Positions 57,492 to 64,000 of a stretch of DNA of 64,000 nucleotides are shown here, piece by piece. The first letter of the stretch is position 1. Every line of letters begins with the position of its first letter. The position numbers were made by a program, and so were the translations under genes. The DNA is from Gammaproteobacteria bacterium (lineage in GTDB: Bacteria; Pseudomonadota; Gammaproteobacteria; Burkholderiales; Burkholderiaceae_C), in assembly GCA_018815325.1 (NCBI GenBank), contig JAHIYE010000005.1, positions 1-64,000 of the forward strand, given 5' to 3'. The notes under the pieces are model-generated. The model ran no database searches. It was not told the DNA's origin and saw only the letters and a program-made list of their open reading frames with translations.

Positions 57492-57626
57492 GGCGTGTAT
57501 ACGATTTATCGTAGAAGTCTAACAGGGTCAAATGCGCGGCAGACAAGGGAAAATGGCCCTGTTTTGCCTTTAATACGTGGGTTCAGGGCCCCCCGCTGCT
57601 GCGGGTGGCAGGCAAGACCGGCAAGG

Positions 57627-57649
57627 CCTGGATGGCGAAAGCATCCAGG
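57627..57649. other. Hairpin in the gap upstream of the DUF1232 gene
   Basis: CCTGGATG pairs with CATCCAGG around GCGAAAG; a GC pair can form inside to give a GAAA tetraloop. The 231-bp gap 57492-57722, between divergent GGDEF and DUF1232 genes, otherwise shows no gene. It also holds an ACAGGG/CCCTGT inverted repeat (about 57521-57574). Confidence 0.4.
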
Positions 57650-57722
57650 TGCTGCAATACGATCCATTCAGGACGCGGGTGGTAATTCGCTGTGACATCC
57701 ATTTCCGAAGGATACGGCCGCC

Positions 57723-58118
57723 ATGAGTTGGCAAAAATTTCGACCCAAGACCGACAAGGCCACACTGTGGCGCTACCTTACGGCTTTATGGCTGCTGCTC
57801 AGGGACAGTCGCACGCCGTGGCTGGCCAAGCTGGTGGCGGGGCTGGTCGTGGCCTATGCCTTGAGCCCGGTGGACCTGATTCCTGATTTCATTCCCGTGC
57901 TCGGGCTGCTGGACGACCTGATTCTCGTTCCGCTGGGGGTCATGCTGGCCATCCGCCTGGTGCCCGAACGCTTGTGGCGTGAGATGCTGCAGCGTGCCGA
58001 TGCACAGCCCCTGCGCTTACCCAGAATGCTCTGGGGGCTGGTGATGGTGCTGCTGGTCTGGGCCGTGCTGTTGGGCCTGTTCATTGCCTGGCTGATGCGA
58101 ACCCTGGCCGCAGCATGA
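57723..58118 (+). CDS. DUF1232 membrane protein (YkvA-like)
   Basis: The 131-residue protein has the DUF1232 core VVAYALSPVDLIPDFIPVLGLLDDLILVPLGVMLAIRLVP and a C-terminal helix (LWGLVMVLLVWAVLLGLFIAWLM). The function is unknown. AAGGAT lies upstream of ATG 57723. The last codons overlap the start of the nuclease gene (ATGA). Confidence 0.9.
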   Translation: MSWQKFRPKTDKATLWRYLTALWLLLRDSRTPWLAKLVAGLVVAYALSPVDLIPDFIPVLGLLDDLILVPLGVMLAIRLVPERLWREMLQRADAQPLRLPRMLWGLVMVLLVWAVLLGLFIAWLMRTLAAA

Positions 58119-58621
58119 GACCAGGCCTAAAGATTGCTATATGTTTAATAGCATTTAGCGCAATATATGCAAGGGCTTCGACTGAATTTAATGCCAAATC
58201 GTCATGGCAGGGGATTGTCAGCCATGTGGTTGACGGTGATACCTTGAGCGTACGGCCCCTGCAAGGCGGTGCGCCACACGCGGTTCGTCTGGATGGCATT
58301 GATGCGCCGGAAATCTGTCAGGTGCATGGCCCATCGGCCCGTGCTGCGCTGGTCAGGCAGGTGCTGGGCAAGACCGTGTGGGTGGCGGTGCGGCGCCGGG
58401 ACGACTACGGGCGCACGCTGGCCAGGGTCAGCCTGCATGAGCAGGATATGGGCCGCTGGATGGTCCTGCAAGGTCATGCCTGGTCATACCGCTATCGAAA
58501 AGACCCGGGGCCTTATGCGCGCGAAGAGGGGCAGGCAAGATCGGCACGGCGTGGCCTCTTTGCCCGGAACGGGGCTGAATTACCCAGGCGATTTCGCCAA
58601 CGGCATGGCGCCTGTCACTGA
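58115..58621 (+). CDS. Staphylococcal-nuclease-like thermonuclease, exported
   Basis: The 168-residue protein has an N-terminal signal (LKIAICLIAFSAIYARA) and an SNase domain. VDGDTLSVRPL, VRLDGIDAPEICQ, DDYGRTLARVSL and the YRYRKDPGPYAREEGQARSARRGLF end match the family, with the catalytic Asp, Arg and Glu types present. It should degrade DNA or RNA outside the cytoplasm. The signal-peptide region coincides with a copy of the palindromic element. Confidence 0.9.
   Translation: MRPGLKIAICLIAFSAIYARASTEFNAKSSWQGIVSHVVDGDTLSVRPLQGGAPHAVRLDGIDAPEICQVHGPSARAALVRQVLGKTVWVAVRRRDDYGRTLARVSLHEQDMGRWMVLQGHAWSYRYRKDPGPYAREEGQARSARRGLFARNGAELPRRFRQRHGACH
58133..58193. repeat. Dispersed palindromic element, copy F (inside coding sequence)
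   Basis: TTGCTAT...ATAGC (58134-58152), GCGCAATATATGC, AAGGGCT and GAATTTAAT follow the shared pattern. The copy is read in frame as residues about 7-26 of the nuclease, that is its signal peptide and first mature residues. Confidence 0.6.
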
Positions 58622-58648
58622 GTCAGGTACAGACCCGACACAGGGGCA

Positions 58649-59401
58649 TCAGGCGGCCGGGCCGCACACACTGCATTGCGGGTTGCGGGGCAGGCGGACC
58701 TCGTTGAACTCCATGCTGCGGCCATCGAGCATGAGCAGGCGGCCGGCCAGCGAGGTACCGGCGCCGCTGAGCAGCTTGAGCGCCTCGGCAGCCTGCATGG
58801 AGCCGATGATGCCGACCAGCGGGGCAAACACGCCCATGGTGGCGCAGCGGGTTTCCTCGAACGCATCTTCAGGCGGGAAGACACAGGCATAGCAGGGGGA
58901 GTCAGGTTGACGCGGGTCGTAGACGGCCAGCTGACCGTCAAAACGGATGGCTGCGCCCGATACTAGGGGCTTGCCATGCTTCACACAGGCCGCGTTGATG
59001 GCGTGGCGCGTGGCAAAGTTGTCGCAGCAGTCCAGCACCACATCCACCTGGGGCAGCAAGCGGTCCAGCAGCGCGGCGTCGGCACGCGCCAGCACCGGAT
59101 TCACCTTCACCTCGGGGTTGATAGCGGCAATGGCCGCCTCGGCGGAACGGACCTTGGGCTGGCCCACACGCTGCATGGTGTGGGCAATCTGACGCTGCAG
59201 GTTGGTCATGTCGACCGCGTCGTCGTCAACCAGTGTGATGTGACCGACGCCCGCCGAACCCAGGTACAGCGCCACCGGTGAGCCCAGGCCGCCGGCACCA
59301 ATCACCAGCGCGTGCGCCGCGAGGATGCGCTCCTGGCCTTCTATGCCGATTTCATCGAGCAGGATGTGGCGTGAATAGCGCAGCAGCTGGTCGTCGGTCA
59401 T
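58649..59401 (-). CDS. moeB: E1-like adenylyltransferase (MoeB/ThiF/HesA family)
   Basis: The 250-residue protein has the nucleotide motif VIGAGGLGSPVALYLGSAGVG, the adenylation segment DMTNLQRQIAHT, and zinc cysteines CYAC and CSVC. It adenylates the C-terminal glycine of a ubiquitin-like sulphur carrier. MoeB and ThiF cannot be told apart safely; neither moaD nor thiS is adjacent. It lies 7 bp downstream of the S41 protease gene, a frequent Burkholderiales pair. Confidence 0.88.
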   Translation of the reverse strand: MTDDQLLRYSRHILLDEIGIEGQERILAAHALVIGAGGLGSPVALYLGSAGVGHITLVDDDAVDMTNLQRQIAHTMQRVGQPKVRSAEAAIAAINPEVKVNPVLARADAALLDRLLPQVDVVLDCCDNFATRHAINAACVKHGKPLVSGAAIRFDGQLAVYDPRQPDSPCYACVFPPEDAFEETRCATMGVFAPLVGIIGSMQAAEALKLLSGAGTSLAGRLLMLDGRSMEFNEVRLPRNPQCSVCGPAA

Positions 59402-59408
59402 GCGCGCG

Positions 59409-60848
59409 TCATTCGGTCTTTTTCTTCTCTTCCTTGCGCTCCACCATGGTCTTGCTCACCATGACGGTCTGGCCCTTGAGCTGGTTCAGTGCCTGCATGA
59501 GCTGGAAGTCCTTGTCAGAGCCGAATTCGGGCAGTTTGCGGTCTTGCGGCGGCTTGCTGGCTTCTTCTTCGAGCTTCTTGAGTGCCAGTTCACGGGCTTT
59601 TTCGCGGGCTTCGTCCTTCTGCTCGGCACCCTGGCCGCTGGTCAGGTGCTTCTCCAGATCGGCTTCCCGCGTGCGCAGTGCCGCGAACAGGTTGCCTTCG
59701 GCGGTTTCGTCGACCATCACGTCGGGCACGATGCCCTTGGCCTGGATCGACTTGCCGCTGGGCGTGTAATAGCGTGCTGTGGTGATCTTCAGCCCGGTGT
59801 CGGGACCCAGCGGACGCACGGTCTGAACCGAGCCCTTGCCAAAGGTCTGGCTGCCCATGATGGTGGCGCGTTTGTGATCCTGCAGTGCGCCGGCCACGAT
59901 CTCGCTGGCCGAGGCGGAGCCTTCGTTCACGAGCACCACGAGGGGGATATCCTTGATGGCGGTGGGGATGCGCTTGATCGGGTCGCTGGTGCCGCGACGC
60001 TGGTAGAACTCGGGCGCCGCCTTGTAGGTGAATTTGCTTTCGGCCAGTTGACCATCGGTCGAGACCACGGTGACGTTTTCGGGCAGGAAGGCGGCCGAGA
60101 TTGCCACGGCCGCATCCAGCAGACCACCCGGGTCATTGCGCAGGTCGAGTACCAGGCCCTTGAGCTTGGGTTCCTGCTTGTAGATCTCCTCGAGCTTGCG
60201 GGCGAAATCATCGACCGTGCGCTCCTGGAACTGGCTCAGGCGAATCCAGGCGTAGCCCGGCTCAATCACCTTGGCGCGAACCGACTGGGTGCGGATCTCC
60301 TCGCGTGTGATCGTGACGGGGAAGGTCCGGTTCTCGTCCTTGCGGAAGATGGTGAGCAGCACCTTGGTATTGGGCTCGCCCCGCATGCGCTTGACGGCTT
60401 CGCTGAGAGACAGGCCCTTGACCGGGGTATCGTCAATGCGGGTGATCAGGTCATTGGTCTTGAGGCCGGCGCGGAAGGCGGGCGAGCCTTCGATCGGCGA
60501 CACCACCTTGACCAGGCCGTCTTCCTGCGTGATCTCAATGCCCACGCCGACAAAGCGGCCCGTGGTGCCCTCGCGGAATTCCTTGAAGGACTTCTTGTCG
60601 AAATACTGGGAGTGCGGGTCGAGGCTGGAGACCATGCCAGAGATCGCGTCGGTGATGAGTTTTTTCTCGTCTACCGGCTCGACATAGTCGCTCTTGATCA
60701 TGCCGAAGACGGCTGCGAGCTGCTGCAACTCCTCCAGTGGCAAAGGGGCCAGTGTGCTGCGGGCTACCGTCTGCAGCGACACCGTGGTGAGCGCGCCGGC
60801 AACGATGCCCAACGAAATCCACCCTGTAATTTTAAGTTTCTGACCCAT
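59409..60848 (-). CDS. ctpA: C-terminal processing protease (S41)
   Basis: The 479-residue protein has an N-terminal membrane anchor (ITGWISLGIVAGALTTVSL), a PDZ domain (about 90-175) and an S41 domain. The catalytic serine lies in NEGSASASEIVAGAL (about residue 312) and the lysine in QTFGKGSVQT. A basic coiled region ends in KEEKKKTE. It cleaves C-terminal tails in the periplasm. I start at MGQKLKITGW (60848). gpmA upstream is the conserved neighbour. Confidence 0.94.
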   Translation of the reverse strand: MGQKLKITGWISLGIVAGALTTVSLQTVARSTLAPLPLEELQQLAAVFGMIKSDYVEPVDEKKLITDAISGMVSSLDPHSQYFDKKSFKEFREGTTGRFVGVGIEITQEDGLVKVVSPIEGSPAFRAGLKTNDLITRIDDTPVKGLSLSEAVKRMRGEPNTKVLLTIFRKDENRTFPVTITREEIRTQSVRAKVIEPGYAWIRLSQFQERTVDDFARKLEEIYKQEPKLKGLVLDLRNDPGGLLDAAVAISAAFLPENVTVVSTDGQLAESKFTYKAAPEFYQRRGTSDPIKRIPTAIKDIPLVVLVNEGSASASEIVAGALQDHKRATIMGSQTFGKGSVQTVRPLGPDTGLKITTARYYTPSGKSIQAKGIVPDVMVDETAEGNLFAALRTREADLEKHLTSGQGAEQKDEAREKARELALKKLEEEASKPPQDRKLPEFGSDKDFQLMQALNQLKGQTVMVSKTMVERKEEKKKTE

Positions 60849-60977
60849 ATGTAAGTAATCCTGTAGCGCTGCAACCAAATATACACGGTTGGAACAGCAC
60901 GGGCGCTGACAGTTCCCATATACGGGACGCTTGCCAGGAAATAAACCCCCGACCTGGCCTCCCGCTGGCTGGATGGA

Positions 60978-61721
60978 TCAGGTTGTGCCCTGGGCCGCCA
61001 CGGCGGCAGCGGCCTTGGCGGCTGCCTCGGCGTTGCCCAGGTAGTAGTGCCGGATCGGCTTGAGTTCCGCATCGAGCTCATAGACCAGGGGAATGCCATT
61101 GGGGATGTTCAGGCCCACGATGTCCGCGTCGGACACCCCGTCCAGGTACTTCACGAGGGCGCGGATGGAATTGCCATGTGCCGCCACCACGATGCGCTTG
61201 CCGGACTTGATGGCCGGTGCCATGGATTCATTCCAGAACGGCAGCACGCGTGCCACCGTGTCTTTCAGGCATTCGGTCAGCGGCACCTGACCAGGTTGCA
61301 GCTTCTCATAGCGCCGGTCACTGCGTTCGCAACGCGGGTCACCCGGCTCCAGCGAGGGGGGGGCGATGTCGTAGCTGCGCCGCCACTTCAGCACCTGTGC
61401 GTCCCCATACTCCTTGGCGACCTCGGCCTTGTTCAGGCCCTGCAGGGCGCCGTAATGCCGCTCGTTGAGGCGCCAGCTGTTGACCACGGGCAGCCAGGTA
61501 CGGTCCATTTCGTCCAGGCAGTGCCACAAGGTACGGGTGGAGCGCTTGAGCACGCTGGTGTAGGCAAGGTCAAAATCGTAGCCTTCGGCCTTGAGCAGGC
61601 GGCCGGACGCCTTGGCCTGTTCGATGCCGGTGGGGGTGAGGTCCACATCCGTCCAGCCAGTAAAGCGGTTTTCGAGATTCCAGGTGGATTCACCATGGCG
61701 GATCAGAACAAGCTGGTACAT
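60978..61721 (-). CDS. gpmA: 2,3-bisphosphoglycerate-dependent phosphoglycerate mutase
   Basis: GpmA interconverts 3- and 2-phosphoglycerate in glycolysis. The 247-residue protein has the phosphohistidine motif [10 protein letters not shown], the [13 protein letters not shown] segment and [15 protein letters not shown] with the second histidine. The length is full. It is divergent from the rhodanese gene (80 bp) and followed by ctpA after 129 bp, in which I see no gene or clear terminator. Confidence 0.96.
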   Translation of the reverse strand: MYQLVLIRHGESTWNLENRFTGWTDVDLTPTGIEQAKASGRLLKAEGYDFDLAYTSVLKRSTRTLWHCLDEMDRTWLPVVNSWRLNERHYGALQGLNKAEVAKEYGDAQVLKWRRSYDIAPPSLEPGDPRCERSDRRYEKLQPGQVPLTECLKDTVARVLPFWNESMAPAIKSGKRIVVAAHGNSIRALVKYLDGVSDADIVGLNIPNGIPLVYELDAELKPIRHYYLGNAEAAAKAAAAVAAQGTT

Positions 61722-61801
61722 ATCGTCCCTATAAATGCACGTACAAAACCCTACATTCTAAAATCTGGACAATACCTGTCATTAAACCAACAAGGATCAA
61801 A

Positions 61802-62209
61802 GTGAAATTCTTTCTCGATAACTGGATGTTGATGGCCGTGGCGCTGAGCTCTGGCGCCCTGCTGATGTGGCCCATGATCAAGGGTTCTGCGGGCGGGTCA
61901 CTCAATGCGACCGGGGCTGTGCAGCTCATCAACCAGCAAAAAGCCGTGGTCATCGATGTGTGCGAGGCGTCCGAGTTTGCCGCCGGCCACGTGGCCGGTG
62001 CCAAGCACATTGCGCTGGGCGAACTGGAGAAAAAGCTGCCTGAAACCGTGAAAAACAAGTCGGTCCCTGTCATTTTTGTCTGCCAGAGCGGCATGCGTTC
62101 CAGCCGAGCCACGGGCATTGCCAAAAAACTCGGTTACGAGCAGGCCCAGTCACTCAGCGGCGGACTCCCCAGCTGGCGCGCGGCCAACCTGCCGGTCGAG
62201 AAAGCCTGA
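61802..62209 (+). CDS. Membrane-anchored rhodanese
   Basis: The 135-residue protein has an N-terminal helix (MLMAVALSSGALLMWPMI) and a rhodanese domain with the active cysteine in VCQSGMRSSRA. It could transfer sulphane sulphur or reduce oxidised thiols near the membrane. Start is GTG at 61802 with AAGGA upstream. It leads the series rhodanese-grxC-secB-gpsA, the usual order in Burkholderiales. Confidence 0.92.
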   Translation: MKFFLDNWMLMAVALSSGALLMWPMIKGSAGGSLNATGAVQLINQQKAVVIDVCEASEFAAGHVAGAKHIALGELEKKLPETVKNKSVPVIFVCQSGMRSSRATGIAKKLGYEQAQSLSGGLPSWRAANLPVEKA

Positions 62210-62282
62210 AGCCGGTGCGGGTGCAAGCCTGCTGCCTGCGTTGTTGAACTGCATTGAACCGAATTGAACGGAAATACGAACC

Positions 62283-62543
62283 ATGCAAGCTGTCAAGATG
62301 TACACCACCGCCGTTTGCCCCTACTGCATCCGGGCCAAGCAGATCCTCAAGTCCAAAGGGGTCGAGCAAATCGACGAGGTTCGCATTGACATTGATCCCT
62401 CGGCACGGGCCCACATGATGGAAATCACCGGCCGGCGCACGGTGCCGCAGATCTTCATTGGCGCCACCCACGTGGGCGGCCATGATGATCTGGTGGCGCT
62501 GGACGGACAGGGCGGCCTCATGCCGCTGCTCAACGCAGCCTGA
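62283..62543 (+). CDS. grxC: Glutaredoxin 3 (dithiol)
   Basis: The 86-residue protein has the CPYC active site in TTAVCPYCIRAKQIL, the cis-proline TVPQIFIG and the HVGGHDDLVAL glutathione site. It reduces disulphides with glutathione. It is distinct from the monothiol GrxD at 24.5 kb. secB follows on the same strand. Confidence 0.96.
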   Translation: MQAVKMYTTAVCPYCIRAKQILKSKGVEQIDEVRIDIDPSARAHMMEITGRRTVPQIFIGATHVGGHDDLVALDGQGGLMPLLNAA

Positions 62544-62657
62544 TCCGGTGCAATGGGTGCTTCGCGGCACCTGAGATAATCAGGCCATCCCGATTGTGAG
62601 TCCGCTTCGCAATAGCCAGGCGGACTTTGTTTTTTGAGCCCAACAGAAAGTAGAGCC

Positions 62658-63104
62658 ATGGCTGACCAGCAAGAACCCGTATTCCAGATCCAGCGCGTTT
62701 ACCTCAAGGAAGCGTCCCTGGAGCAGCCCAATTCCCCCGCCATCCTGCTGGAGCAGGAGCAGCCCGTGGTGGACATCCAGCTCGGCGTCAGTGCCGAGCC
62801 GGTGGCCGACGGCGTGTTCGAAGTCACCGTGACTGCCACGGTGCAGACCAAGCTCAAGGAAAAGACCGTGTTTCTGGTGGAAGCCAAGCAGGCCGGCATC
62901 TTTGAGGTCCGCAATCTGCCCGAAGACCAGATGGGCCAGATCCTGGGCATTGCCTGCCCACAAATCGTCTACCCCTACCTGCGCGGCAATGTGGCCGACC
63001 TGATCCAGCGCGGCGGTTTCCCGCCAGTACACCTGTCCGAGATCAATTTCCAGGCCATGTACGAGCAGCAGCAGGCACAGGCGGCCGAGGCCGGCGTTCA
63101 ATAA
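62658..63104 (+). CDS. secB: Protein-export chaperone SecB
   Basis: SecB keeps preproteins unfolded and hands them to SecA. The 148-residue protein starts [20 protein letters not shown] and has [18 protein letters not shown] and [27 protein letters not shown], all typical. ATG 62658 is chosen over an upstream frame start at 62634. Its partner motif, the SecA C-terminal zinc site, is intact at 6.7 kb. Confidence 0.97.
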   Translation: MADQQEPVFQIQRVYLKEASLEQPNSPAILLEQEQPVVDIQLGVSAEPVADGVFEVTVTATVQTKLKEKTVFLVEAKQAGIFEVRNLPEDQMGQILGIACPQIVYPYLRGNVADLIQRGGFPPVHLSEINFQAMYEQQQAQAAEAGVQ

Positions 63105-63142
63105 GCGCGAGCTTCGCGGCTGCTCCACAAGACCTGGCTGTC

Positions 63143-64000
63143 ATGAAGATCGCAGTGCTCGGTGCCGGCGCATGGGGGACGGCGCTGGCCATCAGTGCCA
63201 GCCAGAATCCGCTGGGGCCCCACGCCGTGACGCTGTGGGCACGCGATGCTGCCCAGAGTGCCGCCATGCAGGCGCAGCGCCTCAATGCGCGCTATCTGCC
63301 CGGCATTGCCCTGCCAGCCGCGTTGACGGTATGCGATGGCCCGGCAGCCAAACTGCCACAACTCCTGGCCCGGCAAGACCTCGTGATCGTGGCCACGCCC
63401 ATGGCCGGTTTGCGCGGCATGCTCGCGCAGATTGCGCAGTGCCAGCGTCCCGTCGCCTGGCTGTGCAAGGGCTTTGAGGCCTCGATTGAAGGGTCTTTTG
63501 GGCTCCTAGCTCATGAAATACAAGCCCAAGCAGCTCCTGATTTGATAGCGGGCGTGCTCAGTGGACCCAGTTTTGCGCAGGAAGTGGCGCGCGGACAGCC
63601 GACGGCCCTGGTGGCCTCCAGCGCCCACGCGAGCGTGCGTGAGGCCCTGGTGGCGGCCTTCCACAGCCCCACGCTGCGTGTTTATGCGAACGACGACATC
63701 GTGGGCGTCGAGGTGGGTGGCGCCGTCAAGAATGTGCTGGCGATCGCCACCGGCTTGTGCGATGGCCTCCACCTCGGACTCAATGCCCGGGCGGCGCTCA
63801 TTACCCGTGGCCTGGCCGAGATGACGCGTCTGGGTGTGGCGCTTGGGGCCCGGGTCGAGACCTTCATGGGTTTGTCCGGCCTGGGTGATCTGGTGCTCAC
63901 CGCGACGGGGGACCTCAGCCGCAACCGCCAGGTTGGCCTGCTGTTGGCACAGGGCAAGACACTGCATCAGGCGGTCGATTCACTGGGCCATGTGGCCGAG
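63143..64000 (+). CDS. gpsA: Glycerol-3-phosphate dehydrogenase, N-terminal part
   Basis: The gene runs off the window; 286 residues are seen. GpsA reduces dihydroxyacetone phosphate to glycerol-3-phosphate for lipid synthesis. The NAD-binding motif is [12 protein letters not shown], with the KGFE and [10 protein letters not shown] loops, the catalytic lysine region [14 protein letters not shown], and [14 protein letters not shown]. Residues about 118-136 are coded by a reversed palindromic element. secB upstream is the classic neighbour. Confidence 0.95.
   Translation, partial: MKIAVLGAGAWGTALAISASQNPLGPHAVTLWARDAAQSAAMQAQRLNARYLPGIALPAALTVCDGPAAKLPQLLARQDLVIVATPMAGLRGMLAQIAQCQRPVAWLCKGFEASIEGSFGLLAHEIQAQAAPDLIAGVLSGPSFAQEVARGQPTALVASSAHASVREALVAAFHSPTLRVYANDDIVGVEVGGAVKNVLAIATGLCDGLHLGLNARAALITRGLAEMTRLGVALGARVETFMGLSGLGDLVLTATGDLSRNRQVGLLLAQGKTLHQAVDSLGHVAE
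63496..63551. repeat. Dispersed palindromic element, copy G (inside gpsA)
   Basis: On the minus strand the pattern is GCTATCAAAT, GAGC, TGCTTGGGCTTG, then GAGCTAGGAGCCCAAAA. It is in frame within gpsA and codes for the variable loop between the KGFE and SGPSF motifs. The loop is only about three residues longer than in E. coli GpsA by memory. Confidence 0.65.

Noticed and set aside
57583-57703. A 39-codon minus-strand frame (MDVTANYHPRPEW...) in the GGDEF-DUF1232 gap
   Set aside because: The residue composition looks protein-like, but there is no Shine-Dalgarno sequence, it overlaps a hairpin and I know no family; too little to call a gene.

Overview
The window is a contiguous piece of a betaproteobacterial chromosome, most likely Comamonadaceae (Burkholderiales). 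This rests on the gene neighbourhoods petBC-sspAB, dciA/M23-secA-argJ, pilBCD-coaE-zapD-yacG, ispB/rplU-rpmA-obgE-proB, hemA-prfA-prmC-grxD, ubiE-Tim44-ubiJ-ubiB and fmdB-DUF502-aspS-nudB. A dispersed ~55-60 bp palindromic element of a type I associate with Comamonadaceae supports it. GC content is high, coding density is very high, no gap exceeds about 250 bp, and I see no phage, IS element, integron or CRISPR array. Species assignment is not possible by eye.

Layout. 1-2.4 kb: end of cytochrome b, cytochrome c1, SspA and SspB. 2.4-9.5 kb: tRNA-Thr, a DciA-like protein divergent from an M23 peptidase, then secA, argJ, a DUF815 ATPase and mutT. 9.5-16.4 kb, minus strand: yacG, zapD, coaE, the type IV pilus genes pilD-pilC-pilB, tRNA-Pro and a polyprenyl diphosphate synthase. 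16.4-19.5 kb: rplU, rpmA, obgE, proB. 19.5-28.8 kb: CNP1-like protein and rppH, proS, a lytic transglycosylase, an AAA ATPase, grxD, an unknown protein, prmC, prfA and hemA. 28.9-32.8 kb: a small membrane protein, a LysR regulator and a translationally coupled CoA-transferase / HMG-CoA-lyase-like / VOC cassette. 32.8-37.8 kb: a complete glycerol-3-phosphate uptake operon (ugpBAECQ) with a candidate Pho-box array. 37.9-46.8 kb: a 1288-residue FAD/Fe-S oxidoreductase, a HIT protein, DUF971, and the ubiquinone genes ubiE, ubiJ and ubiB with a Tim44-like protein. 46.8-53.7 kb: a sodium:solute symporter, fmdB, DUF502, aspS, nudB, an EEP nuclease and a cardiolipin synthase. 53.8-57.5 kb: folE, a BLUF photoreceptor, DUF429, and a MinD-like ATPase coupled to a GGDEF protein. 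57.7-64 kb: DUF1232, a nuclease, an E1-like enzyme, a C-terminal protease, gpmA, a rhodanese, grxC, secB and the start of gpsA.

Most of the content is housekeeping: respiration and quinone synthesis, protein export (SecA, SecB), translation (ProS, AspS, RF1 and its methylase, L21, L27, ObgE) and cofactor synthesis (CoA, haem, folate). The accessory-looking parts are the CoA-thioester cassette, the light/c-di-GMP/ParA signalling genes and the DUF-rich operons.

The most unusual signal is the dispersed palindromic element. I find about eight copies or derivatives. Most lie between genes, where they supply transcript ends or a ribosome-binding site. Several run into coding sequence: inside gpsA, in the signal-peptide region of a nuclease, perhaps in a membrane helix, and at the 3' ends of mutT and the cardiolipin synthase gene. 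A second theme is start codons placed in or directly after strong hairpins (ubiJ, nudB).
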